Source of the DNA: Mucidula mucida
Taxonomy: Eukaryota; Basidiomycota; Agaricomycetes; Agaricales; Physalacriaceae
DNA length: 64,000 nt
NCBI GenBank assembly: GCA_015501055.1
Contig: JADNYV010000044.1
Span: 62,001 to 126,000 of the forward strand
Direction: 5' to 3'
The notes under the pieces were generated by a model. It was not told the origin of the DNA, made no database searches, and saw only the letters and a list, made by a program, of their open reading frames with translations. Made by a program: the position numbers and the translations under genes. Numbering within the stretch: position 1 is the first letter of the stretch; each line of letters starts with the position of its first letter. Shown here one piece after another: positions 10,812 through 22,574 of the stretch.

Positions 10812-12518
10812 TCATGGTCCAGACATGGCTGTAAACGCGTTGAAGTTGTACACCTTTGGCGTGTCCGTACAACAAAACTCGTCCAGCGTTGGTGTACATC
10901 TCGCGACGACTCCAACGTGCTCTCTGCTCAGCGTGACATGGGCTCCACGACCAACCTCCAAGGGCATCCACGTTTTCGTGACGCCAGCCTGCACAGCGTA
11001 CTCATGTGATTGTAGCGTGAGTATCCCAGGACCGGTGGAGAAGACGACCACCCATATCTTGTCGTCTGTCTGCGGTACGTGAGTAGCCCTGTCGTTTACA
11101 TGGATGAGAACATACCACTTGCCAATGCTCTGGTCTTTCTACACTATCATCTGACGCGTAAGCTGTCTTTAGATGAGGACGTGCCCATACAAATATCTTA
11201 TCCTCCTTGATTGGCGGATATCTGCCTTCTTTGAATGCCAGCGCATAGTAGCTATTCAATGCGAGCCACGCGGTATGCGGAAACCCATCGACCCATGCTT
11301 GGGAATTAGGCTGTGCGCCTTTGATAGGGCCAATGTAGTGCGACTCGCCGTAGTCTAAGCGTGAGGTCTGCGCCACCGTAAAAGGAGGAAGAAAGATGAC
11401 GGACCGTTCCACGATATGACCTGGACAATGTCGATGTCGTTGCGCCTAGCAATCAACTGTTCCCAGCGGCGAACGAAAAGCCAGTCATCGCCTCGGTAGA
11501 CCCACTGCAGCATTTCATTCAGTGTGCGTTTCGTCAAAGACCCGGTTTTGCCGTACATTCTTATTCCAGGTATCTGGACCATAATGCTAGTACGCGCCGA
11601 ATTTATTCGCCACGAATAGCCTAACGTGCTGAAGGCACGTACAGTGAAGAACCAGGGAGAGACGGCGGCCATGAACGTTTTGCCACCCAAGTGGCGGAGG
11701 TGATGGTCATCGACTTGAGCTTGGGCATTTCTATCTCGTGTTTGGGAGACTTCGCGTTGAGTGCAGCGGCCAACCACCATTCCACTATCAAAGGTGATTG
11801 AAATATTGTTACGATGTTTGTGAAGACGTACATTGAAATCACCATCGATGCAAGGCATGCGCAGATACACGGCTGGGTCAGAAAGAAGAGGGAATGAAAT
11901 GGATCTGCCCGATAACTCAGAAGGCACATGTAAAGGAAAGAGGTAACTTCCAGGTGTGATATTCTCTAGAACACACTTACAAAGCTCCACCTTGTTCAAA
12001 TGTCTCTTGGCCAAAATGGTGTTGTTCTCCGGAGAACGTCGACACGACAACTTTGCCGTTATACCGAAACATGCCAGGCTTATTGAGAATGCGCAGATAT
12101 AGTCCAACAATAGGTTAACGTCATCGGCGGTGCTTCCTCTGATAGAGCTAGGGAGGATGGAATCTTAGTATAGGATTCAACGAGACAAGAATTACGCGCG
12201 CACTGCATGTCGAAGCTCATAAACTCTGAATGACGGCCGATCCTCGAGAGCGCGTCAAAACAGTCTGAGACGCGTTCCTTCTGCCATGGTTCGCAGCCTA
12301 CATTCAGCACAAAGCCATCACTTTCAAGTAGAGTCGTCAGAACGGTTCTGCATCGGACTAATGTCGGACAGGCCCGGCCCATACAGGTTATTTTCGCTCG
12401 CCAGAATGATATCGTCCTCCCAATCGGTGACGGTATATGGCTGCCTCGGAAATTAACCTTTCCACAGGAATGATTGCCATCACATATGTTATCGACTTAC
12501 ATAGGTGTTTCCGACCAT
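10812..12518 (-). pseudogene. GH71 alpha-1,3-glucanase (mutanase), frame-disrupted
   Basis: GH71 enzymes cut alpha-1,3-glucan in fungal cell walls. On the minus strand the family order is clear: MVGNTY/PYTVTDWEDDI (12518 on), SDGFVLNVGCEPWQ, FMSFDMQ, MFRYNGKVVVSTFSGEQ, HFIPS, DPAVY, DGDFN/WNGGWP, GGKTFMAAVSPWFF, HYGPDTWNKN/WVYRGDDWLF, VISWN/DYGESHYIGP (the conserved acidic stretch), then a C-terminal beta domain ending TAMSGP. At least six introns fit exactly at these slashes. The frame is lost at about 12130 and 12075 (AAATAAG reduced to AATAAG), near 11888 and near 11745. The usual secretion signal is absent: a stop precedes MVGN in frame, so the first exon is missing or distant. It is either a decayed gene or one damaged by consensus errors; the intact splice sites argue that any loss is recent. 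Confidence 0.8.
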
Positions 12519-12810
12519 GAAACTGCGCTGTCATGAGAATATGGAAGCCTGGAGAAAGGTGTACTATGCGTACTGAGCAAAAACAAATTTCGACATGACT
12601 TGGGTGCTAGTGGTCGTGGTGAGTGGGACACACATTCCTACCAATTGGCAATGGGCAATGGAAAAAGAAAGCGATTGAGGGCTGAAATGAAACACGCGGA
12701 TCTGTGGCGGCGGGAAGACAGTGTATACGCTAACAAGTTGCTCACAGATCTAGCTACTTGTACTTACGTGCGGATGATGGGTAACACTATTTATAAAAGT
12801 CTTTTAGTTA

Positions 12811-12907
12811 TCCGATATGGTGTAACGGCTAACATTGCCGCCTTTCATGTGTTTAGTTGCGATGTCATTAGACGCGGCAGCTCGGGGTTCGATTCCCCGT
12901 ATCGGAA
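12811..12907 (+). tRNA. tRNA-Glu(TTC), intron-containing
   Basis: Acceptor stem TCCGATA (12811) pairs with TATCGGA, with discriminator A at 12907. The D-arm sequence GGTGTAACGGCTAACAT is typical of tRNA-Glu, and the T arm is CGGGG-TTCGATT-CCCCG. The anticodon stem GCCGC (12837-12841) pairs with GCGGC (12874-12878), and the anticodon TTC is at 12844-12846. The roughly 25 bases from 12848 to 12872 sit after position 37 and form the intron. Confidence 0.9.
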
Positions 12908-12946
12908 GTCAAGCGTAACGATGCACTTTTTGGCCTGCGTAGTTAG

Positions 12947-13470
12947 GGTGGCGCAGTAAACCTCCCGGGGGTGTTAGTAACGGGTTACGGTATTGATACC
13001 AGTCCCCCAGGAGGCTCAGGTTTTGAAGCTGTTACTAACGGTTTCGATACCGGCACGTGTTTCGATGATGTGGCGCCGCGCCACGCCGCCTTCATCCCGC
13101 CTTAGTCCCGCCATCTCCAGGCACTCTAAGCGCCAGCGCGCCGGCACGTGCAGTAGTCACGTGCCAGCATTGAAACTTACCTCACCCGATACCGTTATTT
13201 ACCGCAGTAAACCCGAGGTGTATCAAAACCTAGGGTTTACTTCACCACCCTAGGTGGCGCAGTAAAGTTTGGTGTTCAGGTTCACTTAACTTCACTAGGG
13301 TGGGCCCGGGGCCACCGTGCACTGCGCAGTACTAAGCGTCCCGGGGGTGTTAGTCACGGTATCGACCAGAGCCGAGCCCTCATTTTGAGACCGTTAGTAA
13401 CGTTTTCATTACCGGTATATGATGTGGCGCACCACCTTTGTCCACTGTCCCGTCGCTGATGCCACGCCGT
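12947..13470. repeat. GC-rich diverged direct repeats beside tRNA-Glu
   Basis: The block CCCGGGGGTGTTAGT occurs at about 12965 and 13340. Each copy is followed about 80-100 bases later by CGTTAGTAACG-like and GATGTGGCGC words (around 13030-13075 and 13390-13425) and then GCCACGCCG. The phrase GGTGGCGCAGTAAA occurs at about 12949 and 13253. These look like two diverged copies of one roughly 130-bp unit, perhaps a non-coding transposon relic. No coding capacity. Confidence 0.55.
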
Positions 13471-14169
13471 CATGTAAGATGATGTACCGATAGATATTAT
13501 TGAGAATCGCAGTAAATCCTTTAATGTCTACCAGGTAGGTATCGAAACAACAGCTCTCGGACTGCTGCACTAGATTGCAAGTGTTTTATCTACTGTACTC
13601 ACATCTATGACTTACACCGCGGTTGAAGCGTTACGCTCTGGTATAAGCCCCTGGACCATCACCTTATACATACCCCAAAGTCAGTGTTACACCTGCTGTA
13701 TTGCTGTAGCCTTATACAAGTGTACAGCAGGTATTCGACCAAATCACAGTATTCGACCAAACAACAGTACCGAATACCGACGCGCAGACGAAGATTCGAG
13801 CGCACTACAAAAGCAATGCTATTTTGAAGATTAGCAGTGCCATGGAGAAGAAAATTTACATTCTTACGCATTTTTTCGATGCTTTTTGGCGCGTAAGGCA
13901 CCCCGACCTCTACATCGACCGCTCCATTATGTGTTACGACCTCCTAAGCTTTACACACAACGAACCCTGTGTTATGCATTACGGTATAAGTCATGCATGC
14001 GAGTACAGAATTGCATACATATCTGCCGCCATTTAAACCAGTGTAGACTCAATATTGACTGTTATGCAAGAGTTTTACTTTTGTGCTTCAATGGTGGAGC
14101 ACTGTGCGACGTGTAGTTCGAGGAAGGAAGATGTGTCTACACAACGTAGATCGTGTGAACCCTCCAATA
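13471..14169. other. Intergenic, no gene recognised
   Basis: About 700 bases of AT-richer sequence with short frames only, lying downstream of the 3' end of the dehydrogenase gene. A short direct repeat ATTCGACCAAA(T/C)(A)CA occurs twice near 13735-13765. Confidence 0.45.
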
Positions 14170-15407
14170 CTAATAATCGTAAAAACCCTTCCCACTCTTT
14201 TTCCCATACCACCCGGCGTCAACCATCCTCTCCAATAATATGCTAGGTCGGTACTTGGAGTCCCGAGTACCATCATATAATGTTTGCTGAATCGCTAAGC
14301 ATGTATCAAGGCCGATACTGGAAAAAACGTAAATCAGTTATGTCCTTTGGCGCAAGTGAACTTTAAGAGAGTACTCCAACGAACGTGTACTAAAGGGCAG
14401 GAAGAGACTAGACTCACAAATCAGCAAGTTGCAGTGGTCCCATGGGATGATTCATTCCCAGTTTGAGAGTGGTGTCAATGTCATCTCTCGTGGCGGTTCC
14501 CTAGTACCTTTCGTGAGGGGACGAGACGCGAAGAGACGCAGAGAAGAACCTTCTCGAGACACATAATGGCCTGTGGAAGTCGTAAGTCAAGAATTGGGGC
14601 AGCCAATATTGTTCCCGTACCTCATTAATGAATGGCATTAGCAGAGCGTTAGACACGAAGCCGGGAACGTCTTTGGACACAGTGACAGTCTTTCCGGCTG
14701 CTATCGCGAATGCTCGGGCGCGATCCAAAGTGTCTTGGGATGTTTGTAGCGCAGAAATCAATTCAACGAGTTTCTGAGAAACAGTTAGTTAGAAAGTCGC
14801 TGATGAGACGCGACAGACCATGACGGGGACTGGGTTGAAGAAGTGAAGCCCTTGAAGATGATTAATGTTAAGAGTCATCGACGCGTATACCGAACTTACC
14901 AACGACACGTCCAGCACTCTTCTTGCCCTCTTCGCTGGCGGCGCTGACACCCGCGGGAATGGCCGCTGCTGCAATCTTGGTGATACTAATAGAGCTCGTG
15001 TTTGACGCCAGGATGGCACTCGGAGACAGTTCCTTGGTAAACGAAGCAAATATAGATCCCTTGAGGGCGAGTTTCTCTGACACCGCCTGTTCGAGTAAGC
15101 TACGCTGGCTCCGGATTTACGGCAAGAACGTACTTCTACACCATGTCAACATCGCGGAATCCCTTGATGTCGTTGACGGGGGTAATTCTATCCTTTGCCT
15201 CCTTTGCCTCTTCGCTGTTATGCGGCCTTTTGACACGTCTTTTTCCAGAAGTTTGTCGGCAAATGCGAGCCCTTTCGTTACTTGCTCCTGCGACCGGTCG
15301 TGGAGGAGAACGGGTACTTTGGCTCGCAAGGCCGACACAAAGGCTATCCCTAAACCCATCTGGCCTGCGCCCAAGACGCCCAGTGTCCGAATTCCGTGGC
15401 TGATCAT
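14170..15407 (-). CDS. 3-hydroxyacyl/3-hydroxybutyryl-CoA dehydrogenase
   Basis: NAD-dependent oxidation of 3-hydroxyacyl-CoA, a step of fatty acid beta-oxidation. From ATG 15407 the Rossmann motif is [14 protein letters not shown]. Spliced blocks follow: [42 protein letters not shown] (substrate and catalytic His region), [42 protein letters not shown] and the terminal KSGKGFYDY (stop 14170-14172). About seven exons fit. Two one-base losses break the reading: one near 15213, where GCGAAGAG should read GCGGAAGAG, and one near 15140, where GTGTAGAA should read GTGGTAGAA. Both lie in GG pairs of strongly conserved sequence, so consensus errors are likely and the gene is probably functional. No peroxisomal targeting signal is seen; the enzyme may be mitochondrial or cytosolic. 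Confidence 0.85.
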
Positions 15408-15506
15408 GGTTGTGGTCTGTGGTCAAGTGAATTCACGTGAAACCCCGCTAACCGAGTCTGGGGTTGATGAAATGACATCACTATATTTGAATGTCTTCTT
15501 GCCACC
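15408..15506. promoter_or_regulatory. Bidirectional promoter of a beta-oxidation gene pair
   Basis: Only 99 bases separate the start codons of the hydroxyacyl-CoA dehydrogenase (-) and the peroxisomal-type carrier (+), so both must share this promoter. Shared control, for example by fatty acids, is inferred. No specific factor site was identified. Confidence 0.6.
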
Positions 15507-16620
15507 ATGACTAGCACGCTTCCTCCACTTTTGCAGGCTGTATCTGGCGCCATCGGTAGCGCGTCGGCAAACGCCCTTACCTACCCTTTGGATTTAGTCA
15601 CAACGCGTTTACAACTTCGTCCACCATCAGCCAAGAAGACATGGGTGTCATTGCCGCCAACAAGATCCTCCAGCATATCGTCAGTCGGTACGGTATATCC
15701 GCCCTTTACGATGGTCTTTCGACAGACACCTCTGCTACACTGCTATCCAAGTATGCCATTCCATTACTTGCCCATAGTGAAACTAACCCTGCCAACAGTT
15801 TTCTCTACTTCTACGTATACTCTTATCTTCGAAACTTCATGCTTCGATACCGCAATGCCAAATCCTCCCTGTCTCTGGGAAATGAGCTTTTACTTGGCTT
15901 TGCTGCCGGCGTAGCATCCCGTGCTGTCTCCATGCCTCTCAACCTTATTACTCTGCGGCTGCAGACCGAAAAACAAGAAGCCGTAGATGATGATGAGGAC
16001 GAGATTCCAGATTCCAGACCTCCGGCTACAGATGTCTTGTCAGTCGTGAAGCTCATTTACTCTGAACGAGGACTACTTGGTTTCTGGCGCGGTATGTCTC
16101 TCGTACTCGAGCAATCCTTCCAATAATTTTGAGCAGGTTTTGAGACAACTATACTGCTTTCCCTTAATCCGTCGATAACCCTCGCATTCTTCCAGTTCTT
16201 TCTCCGCATTAAGCGCTCTAATGCTCTCAAACCTTCCGCAAAGGAAGCTTTTGTAGGTGGCGCTATATCGAACTCGATCGGTACGCGTGCCCTTCATGTT
16301 GATTGTCTTTGCACTCACCTCATCAACAGCCATCGCCCTTCTGTATCCTCTCATTCTTGCCAAGACGCGTCTTCAGGCGAGCAACAGGCAATCTAGTCTG
16401 GTGACCGTACTCGACCACGCATCAAGATCACGCACGTTGTATCAAGGTCTAGACATGCAGATTGTCAAAGGTTTCTTGAGCCAGGGCGTGACCTTCTTGA
16501 TAAAGGAGAGGTATGTCGCGTTTACATATCGCGTACTAAGCTGACAGAAGGATCTGTAGAATAGAGCAGGCAGTGGTTAATATGTATCTGCGGAGAAGAA
16601 GCCGGATGGCCTCGAGATAA
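15507..16620 (+). CDS. Mitochondrial-carrier-family transporter, peroxisomal adenine nucleotide type
   Basis: Six-helix carrier with three repeats, each marked by a P-x-(D/N/I)-x-x-x-x-R signature: YPLDLVTTRLQ, MPLNLITLRLQ and YPLILAKTRLQ. The first signature followed by GISALYDGLSTDTSATL resembles the PMP47/ANT1 branch, which imports ATP into peroxisomes for fatty acid activation. Introns fit at about 15749-15796, 16093-16135, 16279-16327 and 16511-16560. The last exon ends YLRRRSRMASR, stop 16618-16620. One base is missing between TTRLQ and MGVIAANKIL (either in ACAACTTCG near 15612 or in AAGAAG near 15635), so the frame breaks in otherwise well-conserved sequence; a consensus error is likely. 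The divergent dehydrogenase neighbour supports a role in beta-oxidation. The exact substrate is inferred. Confidence 0.8.
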
Positions 16621-17255
16621 GCAATCCGGACTTTTTATAAGACATGTACGCGTGAAACTTGACTGTCGTTCTATCGTTTCGTGCGTTGGTTTGAAGTCTG
16701 CTTTAACACTAAGTCGTTCTGTTCTGCTGACAGTGCTGTACAGTCAAGTTCTGTCGAGTATCTAGAATCGTCTCTGAATTTAAAGCTTTTACGCTTATCC
16801 CGATGTGTCGGGTTATATCTCGCGCCCCGCAGGTACCAAAAGCTGTGGGGACTCCAATACTGGCAGAGGAGTATGCTGTTGAGGAACGTTGAGGTGTGCA
16901 GATAAGTTCCGTGGGCTATCGCTACAATACGTGGCGATGGCACGAATTCAGAGAGGCGCTTACTCAAAAGGGTTTCATATTTCATAGGACGCGATGAACA
17001 AGTAGGTCTCCTGAATGTCAAAATCTCCAGCACCTGCATGAAACGCGACCCAACGCACGCAGTCTGACGAAGCTGCCCAGAGCCTCATTTGTCGAGCACG
17101 ACAGAAGCCGATCGTCAAATTCTAATTATATCCGAATCAACTCCGGAACAAGATGGAAAAAATTCAGGCATAAAAATGCCTGCGCGCAACAATTTCCAAT
17201 CCCTTCTTCTTCCCTCCCACCTCTATCTGTAGAAAATCCCGCCTTTCCTTTCGTC
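16621..17255. other. Intergenic, no gene recognised
   Basis: About 630 bases. Short frames only. The pyrimidine-rich stretch at about 17200-17250 (CTTCTTCCCTCCCACC) just upstream of the next ATG is typical of a fungal promoter and 5' UTR. Confidence 0.45.
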
Positions 17256-18271
17256 ATGTTCGCCCGCACACTCGTTTTATCGCTCATCGCAGCGCTCGCC
17301 ACAACCGTACTTGCCCATGAGACGAACGCTGACCGGTTCGCTCGCGGACTGACGCCTCTCCGCCCCCGACGACTCTTTACGTCTGGACATCATGTTGGCA
17401 CGTCGCTCTGCATTTTCGAGGAGTCCTTCCAACTAAACGCATCCTCTTATCACAGCCCGGACTCTGCCTTCTGGAGTTGCATGGTTCGTTGCATCTTCTC
17501 GTGTAGTTGCACATCTAAAACGATATTGTTAGCTCTAATGACGCTCTGGAGGGCTACATTGCTCTCCGCTACACCAACGGTGACGGTCTCCTCGGCTACT
17601 TCAACGACGACACCAGCTCGTGCAGCTCGGATTCGAGCAAGGCCGCCAAATTTGAATATCCTGACGGCTGTGACACCAAGACTTTCATCAAGCGCTTCGG
17701 CGTCGTGAGTCATCCCTCCTTGTCATACCTGAGCCAATGTCCTGAAGGATTTTATGCAGAACCTCTACATCGGTGCCGTCGCCCGGTCTGTTGATGTTGT
17801 CAAGTCTGTAGTCTCCGATGTCTCCAAGCTTATCTTTGGACGATCAGAGTCCTCGTCTGATGCGTTCTGCTTCACCGGTTCCAAAATGGTCTCGGAACTT
17901 TGTGAGCAACTTTACCACCTCAGGATGACAGATGCTGACTGTCCACAGTCACGAAGAAGACCGAAGTAGATTCGTCCTTTGTCGAGACTAGCGCCTTCAA
18001 GATCGCGTCGTCTACGCACAAGATTACCCAATGCTGGGAGGAGGACGAGGAGGAACACGACCTCAGCCCCATCGCATGCTTTGGCGCTAACGCTGCCGTC
18101 AGCGTGCAGTGGGTAAAAGATCCTTCCTCGGTCACTGCTTCCATCATGGCCTCTGTTTGCCCTTCGGGCATCGACGTGGAAGTGGTGAGTTTCTCTACTT
18201 CGGCCTGGCGTCGATATCTCCATGCTGATATACGCTCTTAGTACCTCCGCTTCGAGTGTGCTCTGATCTAA
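17256..18271 (+). CDS. Small secreted protein of unknown function
   Basis: The N-terminus MFARTLVLSLIAALATTVLA is a clear signal peptide, followed by HETNADRFARGLTPLRPRRL. Later exons read SNDALEGYIALRYTNGDGL, LGYFNDDTSSCSSDSSK and FEYPDGCDTKTFIKRFGV. After an intron near 17706-17753 comes QNLYIGAVARSVDVVKSVV, then FTKKTEVDSSFVETSAFKIA, WEEDEEEHDLSPIACFG and the end YLRFECALI, with stop 18269-18271. Several cysteines suggest disulfides. The layout (signal peptide, HET-ADRFARGLxPxxPxRL, then a compact domain with a GDGxLGY motif) recurs in secreted proteins of white-rot fungi as I recall it, but no function is known to me. The first intron border around 17480-17540 is uncertain. Confidence 0.7.
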
Positions 18272-19739
18272 TCCATCAGTCTGCGCCACAACTTACACCC
18301 ACAGACTTTACTTATTTACTACAATTATCTGATTTGGGACTTCGTCGTTGAACACCAACCAACCTCCACTAGAGATCACATTCCTTTATGCTACCCTCGC
18401 TGTTTGTCTTACTACTACTTGGTGTATTCTTTTGTTACTGGGTCTGAGGTGGGGCACTACTCTGTTTCGTTCTCGCCCTCAATTTATGCTACCATTAAAC
18501 CTTGAATGCTTCCGTCACTGTGGATATACCCTTGTTGGCCACACAATTGAATTGAGTATGAGAATCAGTACCCCCAAGGATACAACCTAGCTCGTCTCCG
18601 TCTACATGAGCTTACGGTTTCTTGTTGCCCATTGAATTTAAAATGTACCGTATACGACGCGACGGCCTTCACAGAACACCTCGAAGGAATGAACTGTTTG
18701 GGACAATTGTATTGCACACACTATAAACATCTTATTACTATATCATGCCTTTTGAATGGACAGCTAAATGGATACGCATGGCTTCTGGCGCAACGAAAGG
18801 TATTTCAATGGTGGAGGAATTCTATGTATGCATACGAGGTTCTAAACCTTCAGGATAGCATCCGCTTTATTCACGCAGCAGGGTGTGTGACATACAATGC
18901 AATCTGAAGATCCATATGTTCAAATTGTGGCGGGGACAGAATGGCTCACGACTGTGTTCACTCCACTACTTACGGAAATGATTAGAGTCACGTTGAGTCA
19001 CCATTCGACAGGTGCTTGATGAGGTGTACGAGAAGATGTGGTTATGCTGCGAGCAGTGGGAGTTGTTCGTTGGAGCCTGATCAAACTTGTTCGGGTCGGT
19101 GGTGGTGAGAAAGTAATGTACTACCGAACCTGAAAAGTTTACAGATTCTACCATCGCAGAGTCCAGAGGCGAACATGGACGAGTAATACCAGCACATGCG
19201 TCGCCCATGATATCAGTCCCTCCGCGGATCCCGCCGATCCGTACCGGTACAGGGATCAAATCACGGTCTAGACTGTAAAACAATCTTTAGCGTACATACA
19301 GAAAACGGTCATCACCGAAAGGACACTCCGAACTGGCTGGAAGGATGGATGTAGGTTGGCATCTTCAATGGTACCAGCGCAGTCAACAGAAAAAGCTTTT
19401 TGGACGTTAATTCTATTGAGACTGGATGCGCGTACAAACGTAGACGCATGCACCGCTACACAGTTGGCCGTGGCGAGTTGAATCATTTCAAAGTCCGCGG
19501 TGCCTATGCGACATTACCGCATTTGGAAGCAGACGTTTTTACCAAACGCCTCTACTTGACGGAGACAACGGCCTTTGGACGGAAAAAGCCTTCCCTGGGA
19601 CGATATTAGTGGCCACAGTGGCGCCGGCCATTCAGAATTTCGGGGGTGGTAGGGCGGTATTCCTCTATTCCATTTGGGTCCGCGCCAATCTTCAAGTGTA
19701 TATAAAGAGGGGTCCGCTACTCTCTGCCAGACACTCTAC
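18272..19739. other. Intergenic, no gene recognised
   Basis: Nearly 1.5 kb with scattered short frames (both strands) and no family resemblance. The last 100 bases contain TATATAAAG at about 19700, a good TATA box for the downstream oxidoreductase. Confidence 0.5.
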
Positions 19740-22308
19740 ATGGCCAACGACGCTCCCTTCGACTTTACCGACCGCAAAGCTGTCAATGCCGCCTTGGAGC
19801 CCCATCTACATGCCGAGCTGGCTAACGCTGTAAAGGGCCCAGTGTACCTCAGAGGAAGCCCCCAGTGAGTGCTATACCGCCTGGATCTGTCTCGATGCTC
19901 ACCCGGTCGCGCCAGGTTTCCCGAATACACGACCATGTTCAACGGCAACGTGACGACGGCCGCCAAAGCTGTGGTGTTGCCTATGGACGCAAAGGACGTT
20001 AGCTCGTAAGTCTCACTCTCAGGCTCTTAGACGTCTATTAATGCTCGTTTAGAATCATCACATTTTGTCTGAAGCACTCCATGTCGCCCTCGGTCAAGGC
20101 CGGTGGATTTGGGGTTGCTGGCTGGGCCGTTGGTGGAGACATTGTCATCGACCTCTCCCGGATTGCGGACACTGACATCGAGGTCCCAGCTGCAGATGGA
20201 TCATACACTGGATTAGCTGACATGTGTCCACCTGGAAGTAAAGGAAAACAAGTCAACAGCGGTAAGCGGCGCAGGGAAGACGAGGAGACGCCAGTATTGG
20301 GCAGATACCATATGGCGTCTGCCGCTGTCCAGAGCTTTCTCAAACCCTCTGCGCTACGGCGTAGGATTGACGAGGACGGCTCGTCTGTACCCTCTGAGAG
20401 AGACAATTCTCCTAGTCCTCCATCCATCGGCGACCCCGGGCAGTATAGAATTTTCAATGACCCGCCTTCCAGCGCGTCCGCATCGTCCTCTCTTAGTCCG
20501 CCGTCGATCTCGCGCTCGACGAGCGCGTCTACTGGCACTGCGGGACCATCAGGCATCCACAATCCTCCACCAGCACCCTCGTTCTTTCACGGTGCACCCA
20601 CGTCTGATGGAGATCCCTTCGGATATATAACCAGCGGACCCGCCCCAGTGCAAGACATTATTGCGAGCCATACACCAAGCTCGGCGGTCACGTCTTGGTC
20701 CTCGGGCGTCCCCTTGCCGAACCCATTCGCGATGGGTCCGCGGGCAGCATTCTCGCAGGTCAACATTATGGCGCCCCCGACGCCTATTCATTCGCATGTC
20801 TATGTCACTTTTGGGTCTGGGATGCGTCAGAAACAAATTGATATTTTCACGTCGGAAAATCCTGTCGAGGCCAAGTCTGTTTCGGGAGGACATGCGACGA
20901 TACCTTATCACATTCCTTTGTACGTTGGCAAGTGGAGCGTTATTTTTTCGACATATCTAAACCACGTTTTCCAGCGCTGCTCATCCCGTTGGGTCATCTA
21001 TCATGATCCTTGGAGGTTTCGGCTTTTTGGGTCGTCTGCACGGGTTGAGTGTTGATAACCTTGTTGAAGTCGAAATGGTTCTGGCGGATGGAAGAATCGT
21101 CATCGTCAACGAGAATTCCCATCCTGGTCAGTACTCTTATGTTTTTTTACCAGCAGTCTCTGACGTTGCTTAGATCTTTGGTGGGCCGTTCGAGGTGCAG
21201 GACCAGCGTTTGGTATCGCGACCAGATATAAAGCGAAGGCTTTCCCGGTGCCGCATGTCTTTGCTGGAAACATCATTTAGCGAGTAGTCTCAGCATTGAA
21301 GCCAAACATTTCCTGACCGGTATCTTTAGCCGGTTCCATCCTGCTACTGCATCCTCGCTGATCAAACATTTCCGTGACTGCGTCAAAGGCGCCCCGCGCG
21401 AGTTGTACGCCAACGTTCTTCTGACTGCCGGGCCCGAAGGCAAGGACTCGCTGGTCGTGATCCAGATGTGTTATGTAGGCACCAAGGAGAAGGGACAGGA
21501 GTTCCTTGCAGCGATATCCTCATGGACAGGCGAGACATGCCTGCTGAACGAAGTCCATGAGAAGAGCTTTTTACATCAGCAGGATAGTGTTGCGCAGGTT
21601 CTGCGAGCGAAAGGTTAAGCCACCGAAGTCTTCCTCGTATAGGCATCGCTAACGTACGCTCTACAGCCGGCCGTCAGTGGTTTATCCGCTCGGCTCTTAT
21701 CACATCCTTACCAGACGATGTGGTTCATGATACCGTTCTTCAATTTGCGAATACTCCCATCGGATGCAGTACGTATTTTATAGACGTACCTCTTCAATTG
21801 AGTCTAACTTTGGTCGTTTCAATAGCGTGGCTATTCGAGTTGACCGGAGGACGGATTGCTGACATCGAGGGTGCATGTATCCCGAAGACGCAGCGTCAAG
21901 CTTTGTTCACTATCGCTGCTCTCCATCAGTGGGAGATGGGTGTTGATGATCCAAGATGTATTGCGTCCGCGGAAGAGGTAAAGGTTTCCATATTCTGCTT
22001 CCAGTGACAGCTTGACATTTCCGATAGTGGATTGCTAATACTTTAGGCCCTCATCAGACAGGTGGGCCCTTGCCTAGCGTGAGTGTCTCAACATAAATGT
22101 CGAAGTTGGAGCTGATGCTTGTTATCAGTTCCTGGGTCGACACGAGGCGCCTTCAAGAATCATGGCGTGCTATGGTGAGGAGAACTTTGAGCGCTTAAAG
22201 GAGATCAAGAAGAGATATGACCCACATAATATGTTCGCGAACAGTCTGTGGCCAGTCGATACGGATGGCGAACCGTTCTTGCGCGAACCTGGCACGCCAG
22301 AGCCTTAG
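19740..22308 (+). CDS. FAD-linked oxidoreductase (PCMH/BBE type) with a large disordered insert
   Basis: Flavin oxidase or dehydrogenase of the FAD_binding_4 plus BBE family. The FAD domain begins PVYLRGSPQ/FPEYTTMFNGNV, then VVLPMDAKDV, VKAGGFGVAGWAVGGDIVID (position of the usual SGGHS), and resumes at SSIMILGGFGFLGRLHGLSV, LADGRIVIVNENSHP and DLWWAVRGAGPAFGIATRY. Between these halves, in one uninterrupted exon (20053-20919), lies an extra segment of roughly 240 residues. It is rich in Ser and Pro, with a basic patch GKRRREDEE. The C-terminal BBE segment is CYGEENFERLKEIKKRYDP followed by NMFANSLWPVD. The stop is at 22306-22308. The Cys/His attachment residues for bicovalent FAD are not evident (VKAGGFG lacks the usual His). 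There is no signal peptide, so it is probably intracellular. Substrate unknown. Confidence 0.85.
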
Positions 22309-22574
22309 AACTTTGTATCGATAATTGGGATCTCGTATTGTATCTTAATGTTGGGCTTTGATATTGAGCAGATGTATTGTAGATTTGTCTGTACTGAACA
22401 TTGGTTATCCGATAGTGGTCTCTTGAGCATGAGCGGTTTTTGATCCACCCATGCCTGCGGCAAATTCGCAAAGACGCCGGAGTTGCTTCGACTGGGCTGT
22501 GATTGGTGGGAGGCTGTGGACCCTGTCACTTGCCACCAACATCCGACGCTGAAGGTCCTTTGCTTTCGACCAAC

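Noticed and set aside
334..12518. A terpene biosynthetic gene cluster spanning both synthases
   Set aside because: The genes between them (Cdc20, unknown membrane protein, tRNA, mitochondrial protein) are housekeeping or unrelated. No P450, oxidoreductase, transporter or regulator lies next to either synthase.
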